64,000 nt of DNA from Pseudoalteromonas ruthenica (GCF_008808095.1 NZ_CP023396.1:2869501-2933500), one strand, 5' to 3'; shown: positions 13,058 to 22,287, numbered from the stretch's first letter. Program-made: numbers and translations. The notes: generated by a model not told the origin, from the letters alone.

Positions 13058-13363
13058 ATGTTTGGCCTTAAAACTCGTACACTGCTTGTAGCAGCCGCTG
13101 CATTGGGTGTTACAGTCGCTGCCTTCAGCATAAACAGCTCAGTACAAGCGCAACAAGTGGCGTTAGAACAATGCCAATGTAATGGCTCCGCCTCTACCTA
13201 CGACATCGATATGAAGCAAGCCTGTAACCACCAAGCCCAACAGTCTTGGTTCGCATGGTTAACTGGCGACAGCCGCAGCGCACAATTTCACTACCTCGAT
13301 TTACTCGAACTATTGACCCGCGACGACAACAAGTCTCGCCAATTCTCAAGCAAATCTTACTAA
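13058..13363 (+). CDS. Small secreted protein, function unknown
   Basis: 101 residues from the second of two close in-frame ATGs; GGAG lies six bases before 13058 but touches the ATG at 13052. The N-terminus is a signal peptide (K-T-R, then a run of Ala, Val and Leu, ending near VQAQQ), so it is probably exported. The mature part is short, with three cysteines (CQCNG and ACNH), Gln- and Asp-rich. I recognise no family. It shares a reading frame with the DUF2970 gene that starts 15 bases after its stop, and the two are probably co-transcribed. Confidence 0.6.
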   Translation: MFGLKTRTLLVAAAALGVTVAAFSINSSVQAQQVALEQCQCNGSASTYDIDMKQACNHQAQQSWFAWLTGDSRSAQFHYLDLLELLTRDDNKSRQFSSKSY

Positions 13364-13378
13364 GTCACGACTCTACTT

Positions 13379-13558
13379 ATGTGGTCGCAACTGCAAAGCG
13401 TCATCGCCGCATTTTTTGGGGTTCAAAGTAATGCCAAGCGTGAGCATGACTTTAAGCACCATAATCCAAAGGTGCTTATTGCTATCGCTATCGTATTATT
13501 TATCGCGTTTATTTTAGGCGTGCTTGGTTTGGTTCAATTGGTATTGCCGGCCAGATAA
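13379..13558 (+). CDS. DUF2970 family membrane protein, 59 residues
   Basis: A short gene reading MWSQLQSVIAAFFGVQSNAK at the N-terminus, then a basic and His-rich linker and one hydrophobic helix (residues 32-55). This fits DUF2970: an amphipathic AAFFGVQS start followed by a single transmembrane segment. It starts 15 bases after the small secreted protein's stop, without a strong ribosome-binding site, which suggests coupling. Its last 45 bases overlap the 3' end of dam on the other strand. Function unknown. Confidence 0.72.
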   Translation: MWSQLQSVIAAFFGVQSNAKREHDFKHHNPKVLIAIAIVLFIAFILGVLGLVQLVLPAR

Positions 13559-14392
13559 ATACATCGCCATCAACTCACTTACCTTATTGCGAGCATGTCC
13601 CTTGGGGCTAATTGTGCGCTTTACATTCAGCACATCAATACTCGCTTGCTCATATATTTTGCGCGTCCAAAGGGTATCATGGTTAGAGATCAACACCGAA
13701 GTATTACTTACTCCCGCTGCTTGCTCCGCTAAATTGGCAAGGTTAGCCTGATCATCAAGATTAAAACCACCTTTTGCATAAGAGGTGAACGATGCGGTTT
13801 TACTTAATGGCACATAAGGGGGATCGCAGTACACCACTGCATTTTTTGGCAACTGGGCAAAAACATCTTTATAGCTCAAACAAGTAAATGTCGCTCGCTG
13901 CGCCTTTTCAGCAAAGAAGTACATTTCCTTCTCTGGAAAATAGGGCTTTTTGTATTTGCCAAATGGGACGTTAAAAATGCCTTTTAGGTTGTAGCGACAC
14001 AGGCCATTGTAACCATGACGATTCATATACAAAAATAATATGGCACGCTCGTAGGCATCGCGACTGGCATTAAACTGTTTGCGCAAACCATAGTAAATAT
14101 CAGCATCATTATTGACCGCACTGAATAACTTACGAGCGTCACTGATAAACTCATCAGGGGCGTGGGTTAATTCACGGTAAAGGTTAATAAGATCAGCGTT
14201 GATATCATTGAGCACATAATGATCAAAGTGCGTATTAAGAAACACCGAACCTGCGCCGACAAAGGGCTCGACCAGTGTCGTAGCGCGATTGCCCGTCAGC
14301 GCCTGTGCGGTATCTAAGCGCTTGGCAATATCATCTACCAAACTATATTTGCCGCCCGCCCACTTCAGGAAAGCACGGGTTTTCTTTTGCAT
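13514..14392 (-). CDS. dam: DNA adenine methyltransferase
   Basis: 292 residues, a little longer than E. coli Dam (278). It methylates adenine in GATC and serves mismatch repair and replication timing. Motifs: FLKWAGGKY (8-16) and FVGAGSVF (44-51) for S-adenosylmethionine binding, DPPY (190-193) as the catalytic motif IV, ordered as in alpha-type methylases. Its final 14 codons and stop overlap the convergent DUF2970 gene. It lies 69 bases after damX in the aroK-aroB-damX-dam series. Confidence 0.95.
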   Translation of the reverse strand: MQKKTRAFLKWAGGKYSLVDDIAKRLDTAQALTGNRATTLVEPFVGAGSVFLNTHFDHYVLNDINADLINLYRELTHAPDEFISDARKLFSAVNNDADIYYGLRKQFNASRDAYERAILFLYMNRHGYNGLCRYNLKGIFNVPFGKYKKPYFPEKEMYFFAEKAQRATFTCLSYKDVFAQLPKNAVVYCDPPYVPLSKTASFTSYAKGGFNLDDQANLANLAEQAAGVSNTSVLISNHDTLWTRKIYEQASIDVLNVKRTISPKGHARNKVSELMAMYLSGRQYQLNQTKHA

Positions 14393-14461
14393 TAAATCAC
14401 TTGCTCATCGGTTATGAATTAAATATCACAGCATCGCGGCGGGCGATGTTAACGCAAGATT

Positions 14462-15763
14462 CTACCGCAACTCAGGGTTAGGTTGCGAGTCTATCTCTGC
14501 TTTTATCTTACTGATTTGCTTTGCGTAGGGCTCTAAACTAGGCAGTAGCTCTGCAATTTCTGTAAGCTGTGCATCAATTGCGCTTCGACTAGCAGGCTGT
14601 GCCCAAGTCAGAATATGCCATCCTTTATCAGCGCGTTGATAATGACGTACTTTTTTCTCGAGATTATGGCGGGCAATATACGCCTCCACCTGCTGCTCGT
14701 TAGACATCACAGTTAGTTGCCATAACCATAAATTATCATCTTGGCGGTTATACCAGTGATGATCATATGGCAGCATGTGGCTATTGGTCGGTACGCTCTG
14801 TCGCTGTTCAGGCTCTGCTTCCTCTACTGGCTGTGCCTGCTCTGTAGCCGCCTGCGTGGCTGGCTGTTGCAGTGCTGCAACCACAGCTTGAGTATCATTT
14901 TCTAGCTTTTCAGTGATGAGATTGTGGTCACTCGCTTGCTCAGGCTGCTGCATGTTGCCCTCATGTGCGCCCTGCGAGGGTTGTTGCTGCTTTGCAAAGA
15001 CCGCATCGTTAGCAACCACCGGCGCATTCTCGCTTTGTGGCAGCATGACCGTTAGTTCATCACGTTGATAAACCAAGCCAATAACAATCAAAATAACAAC
15101 AATCATGGTCGGCACGAGCCACCATCGCCGGGTTGGCTTTGCCGTGTTTTTTGGCATCTGCTGTTCTTGGTGCCACTGTAACAATAATGCTGGATTGCCG
15201 TGGCATTGACGCACGAATTCAGCAAAAATGGGGTCTTCTGCCGGTGGTAAGGTCTTATAAAAGCTTTGCATGAGACGTATGCTTTCCGAGTCGGATAGCG
15301 GTTCTAGATGAATATCTACGGCGTTTTCAAATAGTTCTGCGCGAGAAGATGCACAGAGAATATACAGAACGCCTGGCGCTGTTTTCGCAAGCTTTTCTAA
15401 CTCAATGATCAGTTCCTGCGATAGCTGTTTGGCGTTATCTATAACCCAAAGTAACTGTCGCTCCCCCTGCTCTTTTACTAAACGGTAGAAGTTATCACTG
15501 AGGGGCTCGTTTACATCCACCAAAGGATAAGAAAAGCTATGCTCCAACAGGTGAGTCACCACGTCTTCATCCCGCGTCTTAGCGCCAACCTCAATATAGG
15601 CCTTATTAAAGGGTTCGTAGTGGTCGGTTACAAAGTGCTCTAAAAGATAGCTCTTACCGAATCCTGGAGCGGCAACCAAATGAATAAGGTTTTGCCCATA
15701 GCTAAATTGCAGCGCGATGCGCTTGGCTAAGGCTGCTCGCGAGGGAAGTATTTGCGATTGCAT
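14462..15763 (-). CDS. damX: Cell-division protein DamX (ATPase-like plus SPOR domain)
   Basis: 433 residues. The N-terminal third is an AAA-like domain with P-loop APGFGKS (32-38). A single membrane helix lies at about 215-232, giving an inner-membrane protein with the rest in the periplasm. A Gln/Glu-rich linker follows, then a C-terminal SPOR domain (about 345-425) that binds denuded peptidoglycan at the septum. Its ATG overlaps the aroB stop as TAATG. The arrangement aroK-aroB-damX-dam is conserved. Confidence 0.92.
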   Translation of the reverse strand: MQSQILPSRAALAKRIALQFSYGQNLIHLVAAPGFGKSYLLEHFVTDHYEPFNKAYIEVGAKTRDEDVVTHLLEHSFSYPLVDVNEPLSDNFYRLVKEQGERQLLWVIDNAKQLSQELIIELEKLAKTAPGVLYILCASSRAELFENAVDIHLEPLSDSESIRLMQSFYKTLPPAEDPIFAEFVRQCHGNPALLLQWHQEQQMPKNTAKPTRRWWLVPTMIVVILIVIGLVYQRDELTVMLPQSENAPVVANDAVFAKQQQPSQGAHEGNMQQPEQASDHNLITEKLENDTQAVVAALQQPATQAATEQAQPVEEAEPEQRQSVPTNSHMLPYDHHWYNRQDDNLWLWQLTVMSNEQQVEAYIARHNLEKKVRHYQRADKGWHILTWAQPASRSAIDAQLTEIAELLPSLEPYAKQISKIKAEIDSQPNPELR

Positions 15764-16839
15764 TAGCGTGAAAACAAAGTATCTAACTCGGCCTCTGATA
15801 CATCATCGATAAGTTCACAGCGACCAAAAGCCGTAGGAAGGATAAAGCGTATGCGGCCCGCCTTATTCTTTTTATCTTTTCTCATATGCGCGATAAAGTC
15901 TTGGCAGCTCATTTGCTCTGGCGCGCTGGTTGGTAAATCATAATTCGCTAATAAAGTCACAATGCGCGTTAATTCTTGTTCACTAAGCCAACCACGCATC
16001 ACGGCTAACTTCGCGGCTAATACCATCCCGGCGGCTACGGCCTCACCATGTAACCACTGGCCATAGCCCATGTGTGCTTCGATAGCATGGCCAAAGGTAT
16101 GACCGAGATTGAGCAGAGCACGCAGGCCCGCTTCTTTCTCATCTTGGGCAACAATTTGTGCTTTAATTTCACAGCAACGATGGATAACTTGCGGTAACAA
16201 CTGCGGGTGCTGTGCCTTGATTTCATCACTGTGCTGTTCTAGTTGTGCAAATAAATCGGCGTCATAAATTAGCCCATATTTGACCACTTCCGCCATTCCT
16301 GCAGCAAATTCCTTGCTCGGCAAAGTGTTGAGCACACGATTATCAATAAATACCGCTTGCGGCTGGTAAAAAGCGCCAATCATATTTTTCCCAAGGGGAT
16401 GATTGACGGCTGTTTTGCCGCCGACAGACGAGTCAACTTGCGATAACAGAGTCGTTGGAATTTGTATAAAGTCGATGCCGCGCTGATAACACGCTGCAAC
16501 GAAACCGGTAAGGTCGCCAATGACACCTCCGCCTAGCGCTAACAGGCAAGTGTCACGTCCACAATTATGCTCAAGCAAAAACGCATTTAAGCGCTCGAAC
16601 CATTGCAGCGTTTTAAATTGCTCACCATCAGGCATCACGAACACTAATGGTTGGTGTTCATGCAAGGTATTTATGAGGATATCTAGATACAGCGGGGCGA
16701 TGGTTTCATTGGTGACAATAACTGGTCGATTTTGACCTAAGAATGACCCTAGGCGCTCAGAATCACGCAGTAAATTATCACCAATGAAAATGGGGTAACT
16801 GCGCTCACCTAGTTCAACATTAAGTTCCAGCATGCGCAA
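15763..16839 (-). CDS. aroB: 3-dehydroquinate synthase
   Basis: 358 residues, NAD- and metal-dependent second step of the shikimate pathway (DAHP to 3-dehydroquinate). The glycine-rich [14 protein letters not shown] near residue 104-117, the [20 protein letters not shown] stretch just below it, and GHTFGHAIE are diagnostic; the His residues of the last are metal ligands. It lies 15 bases after aroK, so the two shikimate genes are co-transcribed. Confidence 0.97.
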   Translation of the reverse strand: MRMLELNVELGERSYPIFIGDNLLRDSERLGSFLGQNRPVIVTNETIAPLYLDILINTLHEHQPLVFVMPDGEQFKTLQWFERLNAFLLEHNCGRDTCLLALGGGVIGDLTGFVAACYQRGIDFIQIPTTLLSQVDSSVGGKTAVNHPLGKNMIGAFYQPQAVFIDNRVLNTLPSKEFAAGMAEVVKYGLIYDADLFAQLEQHSDEIKAQHPQLLPQVIHRCCEIKAQIVAQDEKEAGLRALLNLGHTFGHAIEAHMGYGQWLHGEAVAAGMVLAAKLAVMRGWLSEQELTRIVTLLANYDLPTSAPEQMSCQDFIAHMRKDKKNKAGRIRFILPTAFGRCELIDDVSEAELDTLFSR

Positions 16840-16854
16840 TTCTCCCTGGTTTAT

Positions 16855-17373
16855 TTAGAAATCAAGCTTCTCAATGATTTGGTTAGCGACCACTTTAGCG
16901 CTTTGCTCGTCGGTGCGAACCGTGAAGTCAGCCACTTCTTGATAGAGCGGGTTACGCTCCTCAGCTAGACGCTCTAACACGTCTTGTGGATCTTCTTTAG
17001 TTTGCAGTAGCGGACGACGTTTGTCGCGCTGGGTGCGAGCCACTTGCTTTTCGATTGGGGTTTCTAGGTACACTACGATACCACGTGCAGACAGTTTGTT
17101 GCGTACTTCTTTACTGACTACAGAGCCACCACCCGTTGCAAGTACAATACCTTGAAGCTCGGTTAAATCAGTGATCACAGTCTCTTCGCGACGACGAAAA
17201 CCTTCTTCGCCCTCAATATCGAACACCCACGCAATATCTGCACCAGTGCGGCGCTCAATTTCGTTATCTGAGTCATAAAACTCAAGGTGTAGTTGATCTG
17301 CGATGTGACGACCAATTGTGCTCTTGCCGGCCCCCATTGGGCCTACTAGAAATATATTACGTTTCTCAGCCAT
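16855..17373 (-). CDS. aroK: Shikimate kinase I
   Basis: 172 residues, matching AroK length. P-loop GPMGAGKS at 11-18, shikimate-binding [11 protein letters not shown], and [11 protein letters not shown] for the LID-side region. It phosphorylates shikimate with ATP. It is the first gene of the aroK-aroB-damX-dam cluster. In many relatives pilMNOPQ lies upstream; here it is replaced by a 219-base gap and then sspB. Confidence 0.97.
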   Translation of the reverse strand: MAEKRNIFLVGPMGAGKSTIGRHIADQLHLEFYDSDNEIERRTGADIAWVFDIEGEEGFRRREETVITDLTELQGIVLATGGGSVVSKEVRNKLSARGIVVYLETPIEKQVARTQRDKRRPLLQTKEDPQDVLERLAEERNPLYQEVADFTVRTDEQSAKVVANQIIEKLDF

Positions 17374-17520
17374 ATTTTTTAGTACAAACGAACTCTAAAA
17401 TTTGAATTAAAAACCCCGCCTCGCGACTGGCCCCAAAATCAAGGGGGAGATTATCTCAGTAATTTATGCCTGTTTTCAAGCATAATACAGTAAATAATTA
17501 CAGTAGGCGGTCGGTCACGG

Positions 17521-17572
17521 AAACAGCCCTCGGGAAGTAGTGTAGATGACCTTCACCGAGAGTGAGCTGTTT
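17521..17572 (-). other. Large imperfect stem-loop between sspB and aroK
   Basis: AAACAGC (17521-17527) pairs with GCTGTTT (17566-17572), CTCGG (17529-17533) with CCGAG (17556-17560), and GAAG (17534-17537) with CTTC (17551-17554), leaving small bulges and a 13-base loop. Sixteen base pairs in all. It begins 20 bases beyond the sspB stop. There is no T tract. It could be the 3' end of the sspAB transcript or a leader element of the aroK transcript. Confidence 0.45.
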
Positions 17573-17592
17573 TAGCCAAAGATGTAGCTAGG

Positions 17593-18081
17593 CTATTTGA
17601 TCACTTTTAAGTGACTGCCTTTTTTGCCCTTACTCTTGTCTTCCTGACTGGTTTCACGGCTAGCTTGTGGGTTTGGATTGTCAATGGCCTCCAGTCCAGG
17701 CTGCGGTTCAGGCAACTCTTCAGACTGTGGCTGTGAAGGCGTTACACCTGAGCGTTCTTGCTCTTCGTAGGTTTCATCCTGAGTAAACACCGTCCCTTCA
17801 CCGTTTTCCCGTGCATATATCGCTAACACAGCGCCCATTGGCACATAGACCTGCATCGGCTGACCGCCGAATCGAGCATTAAATGTCAGCAGAGCGTTGT
17901 CCATTGAGAACTGAGTAACCGCGCTTGGGCTTATATTCAACACAATTTGTCCATCTTGAACAAACTGAGTAGGCACTTGCACGTTGGGAAAATCGGCGTT
18001 AACAACCAAGTGCGGTGTGCACTGGTTGTCAACAATCCAATCGTAAAAGGCGCGTAGCAGATAAGGTCTGTTAGGCGTCAT
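17593..18081 (-). CDS. sspB: ClpXP specificity adaptor SspB
   Basis: 162 residues. The N-terminal RPYLLRAFYDWIVDNQCTPH is the conserved start of the ssrA-tag-binding domain. An acidic Glu/Gln/Pro-rich linker follows, and the last ten residues KGSHLKVIK form the C-terminal ClpX-docking tail, as in E. coli. It delivers ssrA-tagged proteins to ClpXP. The ATG overlaps the sspA stop as TAATG. Confidence 0.95.
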   Translation of the reverse strand: MTPNRPYLLRAFYDWIVDNQCTPHLVVNADFPNVQVPTQFVQDGQIVLNISPSAVTQFSMDNALLTFNARFGGQPMQVYVPMGAVLAIYARENGEGTVFTQDETYEEQERSGVTPSQPQSEELPEPQPGLEAIDNPNPQASRETSQEDKSKGKKGSHLKVIK

Positions 18082-18707
18082 TATAGACGAATCTCACGTT
18101 CGGCTTCGGTTAGTGATGCTTGGAATGACTCACGCTCAAACAAACGAATCATGTATTCTTTTAGCTCTTTGCTACCAGCACCTTCTAAGCTAATGCCTAG
18201 TTCAGGTAAACGCCACAATAGTGGCGCTAGGTAACAATCAACAAGACTAAACTCTTCGCTCATAAAATAAGGCGCTTCGTTAAAGATAGGAGCCACAGCA
18301 AGTAATGCTTCGGTCAATTCTTTACGCGCTTGTTCAGCATCACTGCCACCGGCATAAATTTTCGCTGCCAGTGAGTACCAGTCTGTTTCGATACGGTGCA
18401 TCATCAAGCGACTACGGCCACGCATGACTGGGTAAACAGGCATTAATGGAGGATGTGGAAAACGCTCATCCAGATATTCCATAATGATGTTCGCTTGGTA
18501 TAAACCAAGTTCACGATCAATCAGAGTGGGTACAGTGCCATATGGGTTAATCTCGTGTAACGCTTCTGGCAAGTTATCCTTCTCCGCCAAGTGGATATCC
18601 ACGCTAACTCCTTTTTCCGCCAAGACAATACGAACTTGGTGGCTGTACATACAATTAGCACCGGAAAACAGCGTCATTACAGGGCGTTTATTGGCAGCAA
18701 CGGCCAT
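18081..18707 (-). CDS. sspA: Stringent starvation protein A
   Basis: 208 residues from ATG 18707, which has GGAGGT five bases upstream and gives the MAVAANKR start shared with E. coli SspA; a longer in-frame ORF from 18773 is not needed. The protein has the glutathione-S-transferase fold without transferase activity and binds RNA polymerase. The motifs YSHQVRIVLAEKGV, IIMEYLDERFPHPPLMPVYP are landmarks. It forms an operon with sspB, after the pet operon. Confidence 0.95.
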   Translation of the reverse strand: MAVAANKRPVMTLFSGANCMYSHQVRIVLAEKGVSVDIHLAEKDNLPEALHEINPYGTVPTLIDRELGLYQANIIMEYLDERFPHPPLMPVYPVMRGRSRLMMHRIETDWYSLAAKIYAGGSDAEQARKELTEALLAVAPIFNEAPYFMSEEFSLVDCYLAPLLWRLPELGISLEGAGSKELKEYMIRLFERESFQASLTEAEREIRL

Positions 18708-18786
18708 GCCTACCTCCATCAAAAAATCACAAAGTACAAAATACTTTTGCGTCATGGCCCAAAATTTGAGCAATGACTTTAAACGG

Positions 18787-18811
18787 CAATAGGGGCATAT
18801 TGCCCCTATTG
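18787..18811 (-). terminator. Hairpin after petC, before sspA
   Basis: Perfect 11-bp inverted repeat CAATAGGGGCA/TGCCCCTATTG with a three-base loop, 24 bases after the petC stop. The T tract on the minus strand is weak (CCGTTTAAAG), so termination may be partial and allow some read-through into sspA. Confidence 0.6.
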
Positions 18812-18834
18812 AGTTAACTGGTTGAATATTCTAA

Positions 18835-19572
18835 TTAATGAACATCTCGCCAGTATTCTTTCTTCAAAAAGAAAGCGAGGATAAACAGAATCACCAAAAA
18901 GCCGATGACCTTAATACCCAGCGCCTCTGAATCTAAGCGCGAAGGCTCACCTACATACGCCATGAAGTTTGCTAGGTCGCGGGCTGCTTGGTCGTATTCA
19001 TCGACACTCATTTCCCCGGTCCCATCAGTCTCAGTACCCACTACTTTTTGTACTGTTTTACCATTTTGCTCAACTTCTTCGTAAATTGGCGTTGGTAGAC
19101 CTTGCAACTCTTGCAACACATGCGGCATACCTACTGATGGGAACACTACATTATTCACACCAAAAGGACGCGACTCATCTTTATAAAACGACTTTAAGTA
19201 CGTATAGATGTAGTCAGGTGACTTAACACGTGCGATTAAGGTTAAATCCGGCGGAGCCGCACCAAACCATTTCGCTGCATCTTCTTCACCCATCGCATTT
19301 TTAATATGGCTACCTACTTTTGAACCATCAAAAATAAGCGTCTCTTCGCCGATTTCAGTAGGAATACCGATATCGCGGAAAGTACGCTGGTAGCGCTGAT
19401 ACTGCATTTGGTGACAACCTAAGCAGTAGTTCATGAACAACTTGGCACCACGCTGTAATGATGCCTGGTCCTTTAGGTCAATGTTCGCGTCTTGCAGCGG
19501 CATCGAAGGACCTGCTGCCATTGACAAAGTAGGCAGCAATGCGAATAAACCGATAACTAGTTTCTTCATCAT
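18835..19572 (-). CDS. petC: Ubiquinol-cytochrome c reductase, cytochrome c1
   Basis: 245 residues. A signal peptide (1-20) leads to a periplasmic haem domain with CLGCH at 50-54 covalently binding haem c; one C-terminal membrane helix (about 218-237) anchors it. It passes electrons from the Rieske protein to soluble cytochrome c. Its ATG overlaps the petB stop by 4 bases, as the last gene of petA-petB-petC. Confidence 0.96.
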   Translation of the reverse strand: MMKKLVIGLFALLPTLSMAAGPSMPLQDANIDLKDQASLQRGAKLFMNYCLGCHQMQYQRYQRTFRDIGIPTEIGEETLIFDGSKVGSHIKNAMGEEDAAKWFGAAPPDLTLIARVKSPDYIYTYLKSFYKDESRPFGVNNVVFPSVGMPHVLQELQGLPTPIYEEVEQNGKTVQKVVGTETDGTGEMSVDEYDQAARDLANFMAYVGEPSRLDSEALGIKVIGFLVILFILAFFLKKEYWRDVH

Positions 19573-20834
19573 TTCGTCAACCTCTCTGGCAATGGCTTGG
19601 TTTTCTCGTTTTTACTGTAAAAGAACAGTAACACAAAGAACATGAAATAGGTCACCGTACAAATCTGCGACAGAATTGTTTTGAAATCAGTTTGCGGTGT
19701 TGCACCAACCCAACCAAGGATAACAAAGGTCACAACGAACTGCGCAATATTCAATTTGTGGAAACCACAACGATAGCGAATAGAGCGTACGCGACCACGG
19801 TCAATCCAAGGTAGTAAAGCTAACACCACAATAGACGCGCCCATAGCCACAACACCCAGTAGTTTATCTGGAATTGCACGCAGGATTGCGTAGAACGGTG
19901 TGAAGTACCATACCGGGAAAATATGCTCAGGCGTTTTCAGCGGGTTCGCTGCTTCAAAGTTTGGTGCTTCCAAGAAGAAGCCGCCCATCTCTGGCGTAAA
20001 GAACACGATGTAAGAGAAAATAATCAAGAAGCCAACCACACCAACAATGTCTTTCACTGTGTAGTAAGGGTGGAACGGTATTGCATCGACAATATCTTTC
20101 TTATCGGTGTAGTACTCGTGGAATTTAAATTTCGCTTTGTCTTCTTCCGCAACAGTGCCTTTTTTACGCTTAATATCGATACCATCAGGGTTGTTAGAGC
20201 CCACTTCGTGCAGCGCAACAATGTGTAAGAACACGAGAATAACGAGCACTAATGGCAGCGCGATAACGTGCAATGCAAAGAAACGGTTCAAAGTGGCACC
20301 AGAGATAACATAGTCACCACGGATCCACAGTGTTAGATCATCACCAATAACCGGAATCGCACCAAACAGTGAGATAATAACCTGAGCACCCCAGAATGAC
20401 ATCTGACCCCATGGTAATAGGTAGCCCATGAAGGCTTCAGCCATTAATGCTAGGAAGATAAACATACCAAACAACCACAATAGCTCACGCGGTTTTTGAT
20501 ATGAACCGTAGATCATGCCACGGAACATGTGCAAATAAACCACCACGAAGAAGGCAGATGCCCCTGTAGAGTGGAGATAACGCAGTAGCCAGCCGTATTC
20601 AACATCACGCATGATATATTCAACGGAAGCAAAAGCACCTTCAGCAGAAGGTACAAAGTTCATGGTCAACCAAATGCCCGTGACGATTTGGTTTACTAGC
20701 ACGAGCATGGCCAATGAGCCAAAGAAGTACCAGAAGTTAAAGTTTTTCGGTGCTGGATATTGTGCGATGTGCATATTCCAGACGCGAGTCATGGGAATAC
20801 GTTCATCAATCCAATTGATAATATTACCAAACAT
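19569..20834 (-). CDS. petB: Ubiquinol-cytochrome c reductase, cytochrome b
   Basis: 421 residues with about eight to nine membrane helices. It carries the two b haems and both quinone sites. HSTGASAFF with VYLHMFRGM, and FFALHVIALPL hold the haem-ligand histidines. GYLLPWGQMSFWGA marks the Qi/Qo helix C. The quinol-site motif reads PVWY (in FPVWYFTPFY) rather than the mitochondrial PEWY, as in many gammaproteobacteria. Start overlaps the petA stop as TAATG. Confidence 0.97.
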   Translation of the reverse strand: MFGNIINWIDERIPMTRVWNMHIAQYPAPKNFNFWYFFGSLAMLVLVNQIVTGIWLTMNFVPSAEGAFASVEYIMRDVEYGWLLRYLHSTGASAFFVVVYLHMFRGMIYGSYQKPRELLWLFGMFIFLALMAEAFMGYLLPWGQMSFWGAQVIISLFGAIPVIGDDLTLWIRGDYVISGATLNRFFALHVIALPLVLVILVFLHIVALHEVGSNNPDGIDIKRKKGTVAEEDKAKFKFHEYYTDKKDIVDAIPFHPYYTVKDIVGVVGFLIIFSYIVFFTPEMGGFFLEAPNFEAANPLKTPEHIFPVWYFTPFYAILRAIPDKLLGVVAMGASIVVLALLPWIDRGRVRSIRYRCGFHKLNIAQFVVTFVILGWVGATPQTDFKTILSQICTVTYFMFFVLLFFYSKNEKTKPLPERLTK

Positions 20835-21430
20835 TATGCTGCCCCTTCGCCTTTTTCACCACCGACCAAAATCGTGGTGTCATCAATGAAGTAATAAGGA
20901 GGGATCTCAAGGTTCAGTGGAGCGGGAACCGATTGGAATACTCGACCTGCCATATCAAACTTAGAACCGTGACATGGACAGAAGAAACCATCATCAGTAC
21001 CTTCCACTTTCTCGCCAAAGCCACCTTGTAAGAAGCTAGGAGAGCAACCTAAGTGAGTACAGATACCCACAGCGACAAAGATATCGTCTTTGCGAGAACG
21101 CATTGGGTTCTTAGCAAATTCAGGCTGTTGTGGTTCCTCAGATTGAGGATCACGCAGCTGATCTTCGTGCTCTTTAAGTTGTTTTAACATGTCAGGCGTA
21201 CGCGAGATAACCCATACAGGTTTGCCTCGCCACTCAACACGGATTAGTTGTCCTGGCTCAATCTTCGAGATATCAACTTCTACGGGAGCACCCGCAGATT
21301 TAGCTCTCTCACTTGGGTTCCAAGACGCGATAAAAGGAACAGCAGCTCCAACCGCACCAACACCACCTACAACAGAGGTAGCTATGGTTAAAAAGCGGCG
21401 TCGGCTGTTGTCTACAGGCGCATTGCTCAT
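20834..21430 (-). CDS. petA: Ubiquinol-cytochrome c reductase, Rieske iron-sulfur subunit
   Basis: 198 residues. A twin-arginine-type N-terminus (RRRFLTIATS, 10-19) is followed by the membrane anchor. The 2Fe-2S cluster ligands are in CTHLGC (124-129) and CPCHGS (151-156). It accepts electrons from ubiquinol at the outer side of cytochrome b. First gene of the bc1 operon, with GGAG eight bases before the ATG. Confidence 0.97.
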   Translation of the reverse strand: MSNAPVDNSRRRFLTIATSVVGGVGAVGAAVPFIASWNPSERAKSAGAPVEVDISKIEPGQLIRVEWRGKPVWVISRTPDMLKQLKEHEDQLRDPQSEEPQQPEFAKNPMRSRKDDIFVAVGICTHLGCSPSFLQGGFGEKVEGTDDGFFCPCHGSKFDMAGRVFQSVPAPLNLEIPPYYFIDDTTILVGGEKGEGAA

Positions 21431-21840
21431 CCACTTATCTCCACTATGATTCTCAACACTTGCTATATTGAGAACATCAGTTACAGCAGGTTAATTTTTG
21501 AAGTTACAAAATAGAAGCGATCATAAATAAAAGCCTTGATTAAAACAAGGTTATTCATTGTCTCACCGCCAATAAACACCGCCATTATTGCCATGCAACT
21601 TTTTACGGCATAGATCAGCGTGAACGATCATATCGCGGTTACTTGCTGGTGACGGTGACAAAGATCAATATCGGTTCAGCAAAGTATTAAAAATCACTTC
21701 ATCGGTTTATTTGCCACGCAATTGTAGCAAAATTTTATCAAAAATAGTGGCGCGATGGGCATTAAATGAGGGAAATAATAGAAAAATATCAAACTTTAAG
21801 GCAGTAACGGGGGAGATGGCACTTTATCATTGCCTAAAGT
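21431..21840. other. Non-coding stretch upstream of petA
   Basis: About 410 bases of A+T-rich sequence between the petA start and the rpsI terminator, without a credible reading frame on either strand. It holds the predicted petA promoter (21520-21548), a CCTTG/CAAGG small hairpin overlapping it, and otherwise nothing I recognise. Confidence 0.5.
21520..21548 (-). promoter_or_regulatory. Predicted sigma70 promoter of petABC
   Basis: On the minus strand TTGTTT (21543-21548) and TATGAT (21520-21525) are separated by 17 bases. The -10 matches the consensus in five of six positions, the -35 in three. Transcription would start near 21513, giving a leader of about 80 bases. A CCTTG/CAAGG inverted repeat overlaps the -35 side. 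Confidence 0.4.
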
Positions 21841-21843
21841 AAA

Positions 21844-21875
21844 AAACCCGGTTTGCCAAAGCAAAGCCGGGTTTT
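21844..21875 (-). terminator. Terminator of the rplM-rpsI operon
   Basis: The stem CCCGGCTTTGC with GCAAACCGGG (one bulged base), loop TTTG on the minus strand, is followed by a run of T on that strand. It starts about 25 bases after the rpsI stop. A canonical intrinsic terminator. Confidence 0.88.
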
Positions 21876-21897
21876 GAAATTCTGGATACGTAAAAAA

Positions 21898-22287
21898 TTA
21901 ACGCTTCGAGAATTGAGTGTTCTTACGTGCTTTCTTAAGACCCACTTTCTTACGCTCAACTTTACGAGCATCGCGAGTAACAAAGCCAGCTTTACGAAGG
22001 TCTGAACGAAGTGACTCGTCGAACTCCATAAGCGCACGGGTAATACCGTGACGGATTGCACCAGCTTGACCAGTAGAACCACCACCTTCAACAGTGATGT
22101 ATAGGTCAAACTTTTCAGTCATTTCAACAAGCTCTAATGGCTGACGAACAACCATGCGAGACGTTTCACGACTGAAGTATTCTTCGATAGAACGTTGATT
22201 AATTACGATGTTGCCAGTGCCTGGGCGTAGGAATACGCGAGCACTTGAACTTTTACGACGACCTGTACCGTAGTATTGATTTGCCAT
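21898..22287 (-). CDS. rpsI: Small-subunit ribosomal protein S9
   Basis: 129 residues, universal length for bS9/uS9. The start [21 protein letters not shown] and the end with the basic tail FSKR, which reaches the P-site tRNA, are conserved. It follows rplM by 11 bases. Confidence 0.98.
   Translation of the reverse strand: MANQYYGTGRRKSSSARVFLRPGTGNIVINQRSIEEYFSRETSRMVVRQPLELVEMTEKFDLYITVEGGGSTGQAGAIRHGITRALMEFDESLRSDLRKAGFVTRDARKVERKKVGLKKARKNTQFSKR

Noticed and set aside
18708-18773. N-terminal extension of SspA by 22 residues
   Set aside because: The internal ATG has a near-perfect ribosome-binding site and gives the known SspA N-terminus; the extension has neither.
19923-20228. 101-codon plus-strand frame inside petB
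   Set aside because: Antisense shadow of a conserved membrane protein; composition is not protein-like and there is no ribosome-binding site.
21792-21840. Inverted repeat ACTTTAAGGCA / TGCCTAAAGT downstream of the rpsI terminator
   Set aside because: One-base mismatch in length, a 28-base loop, and no gene end or T tract nearby; may be chance in A+T-rich DNA.
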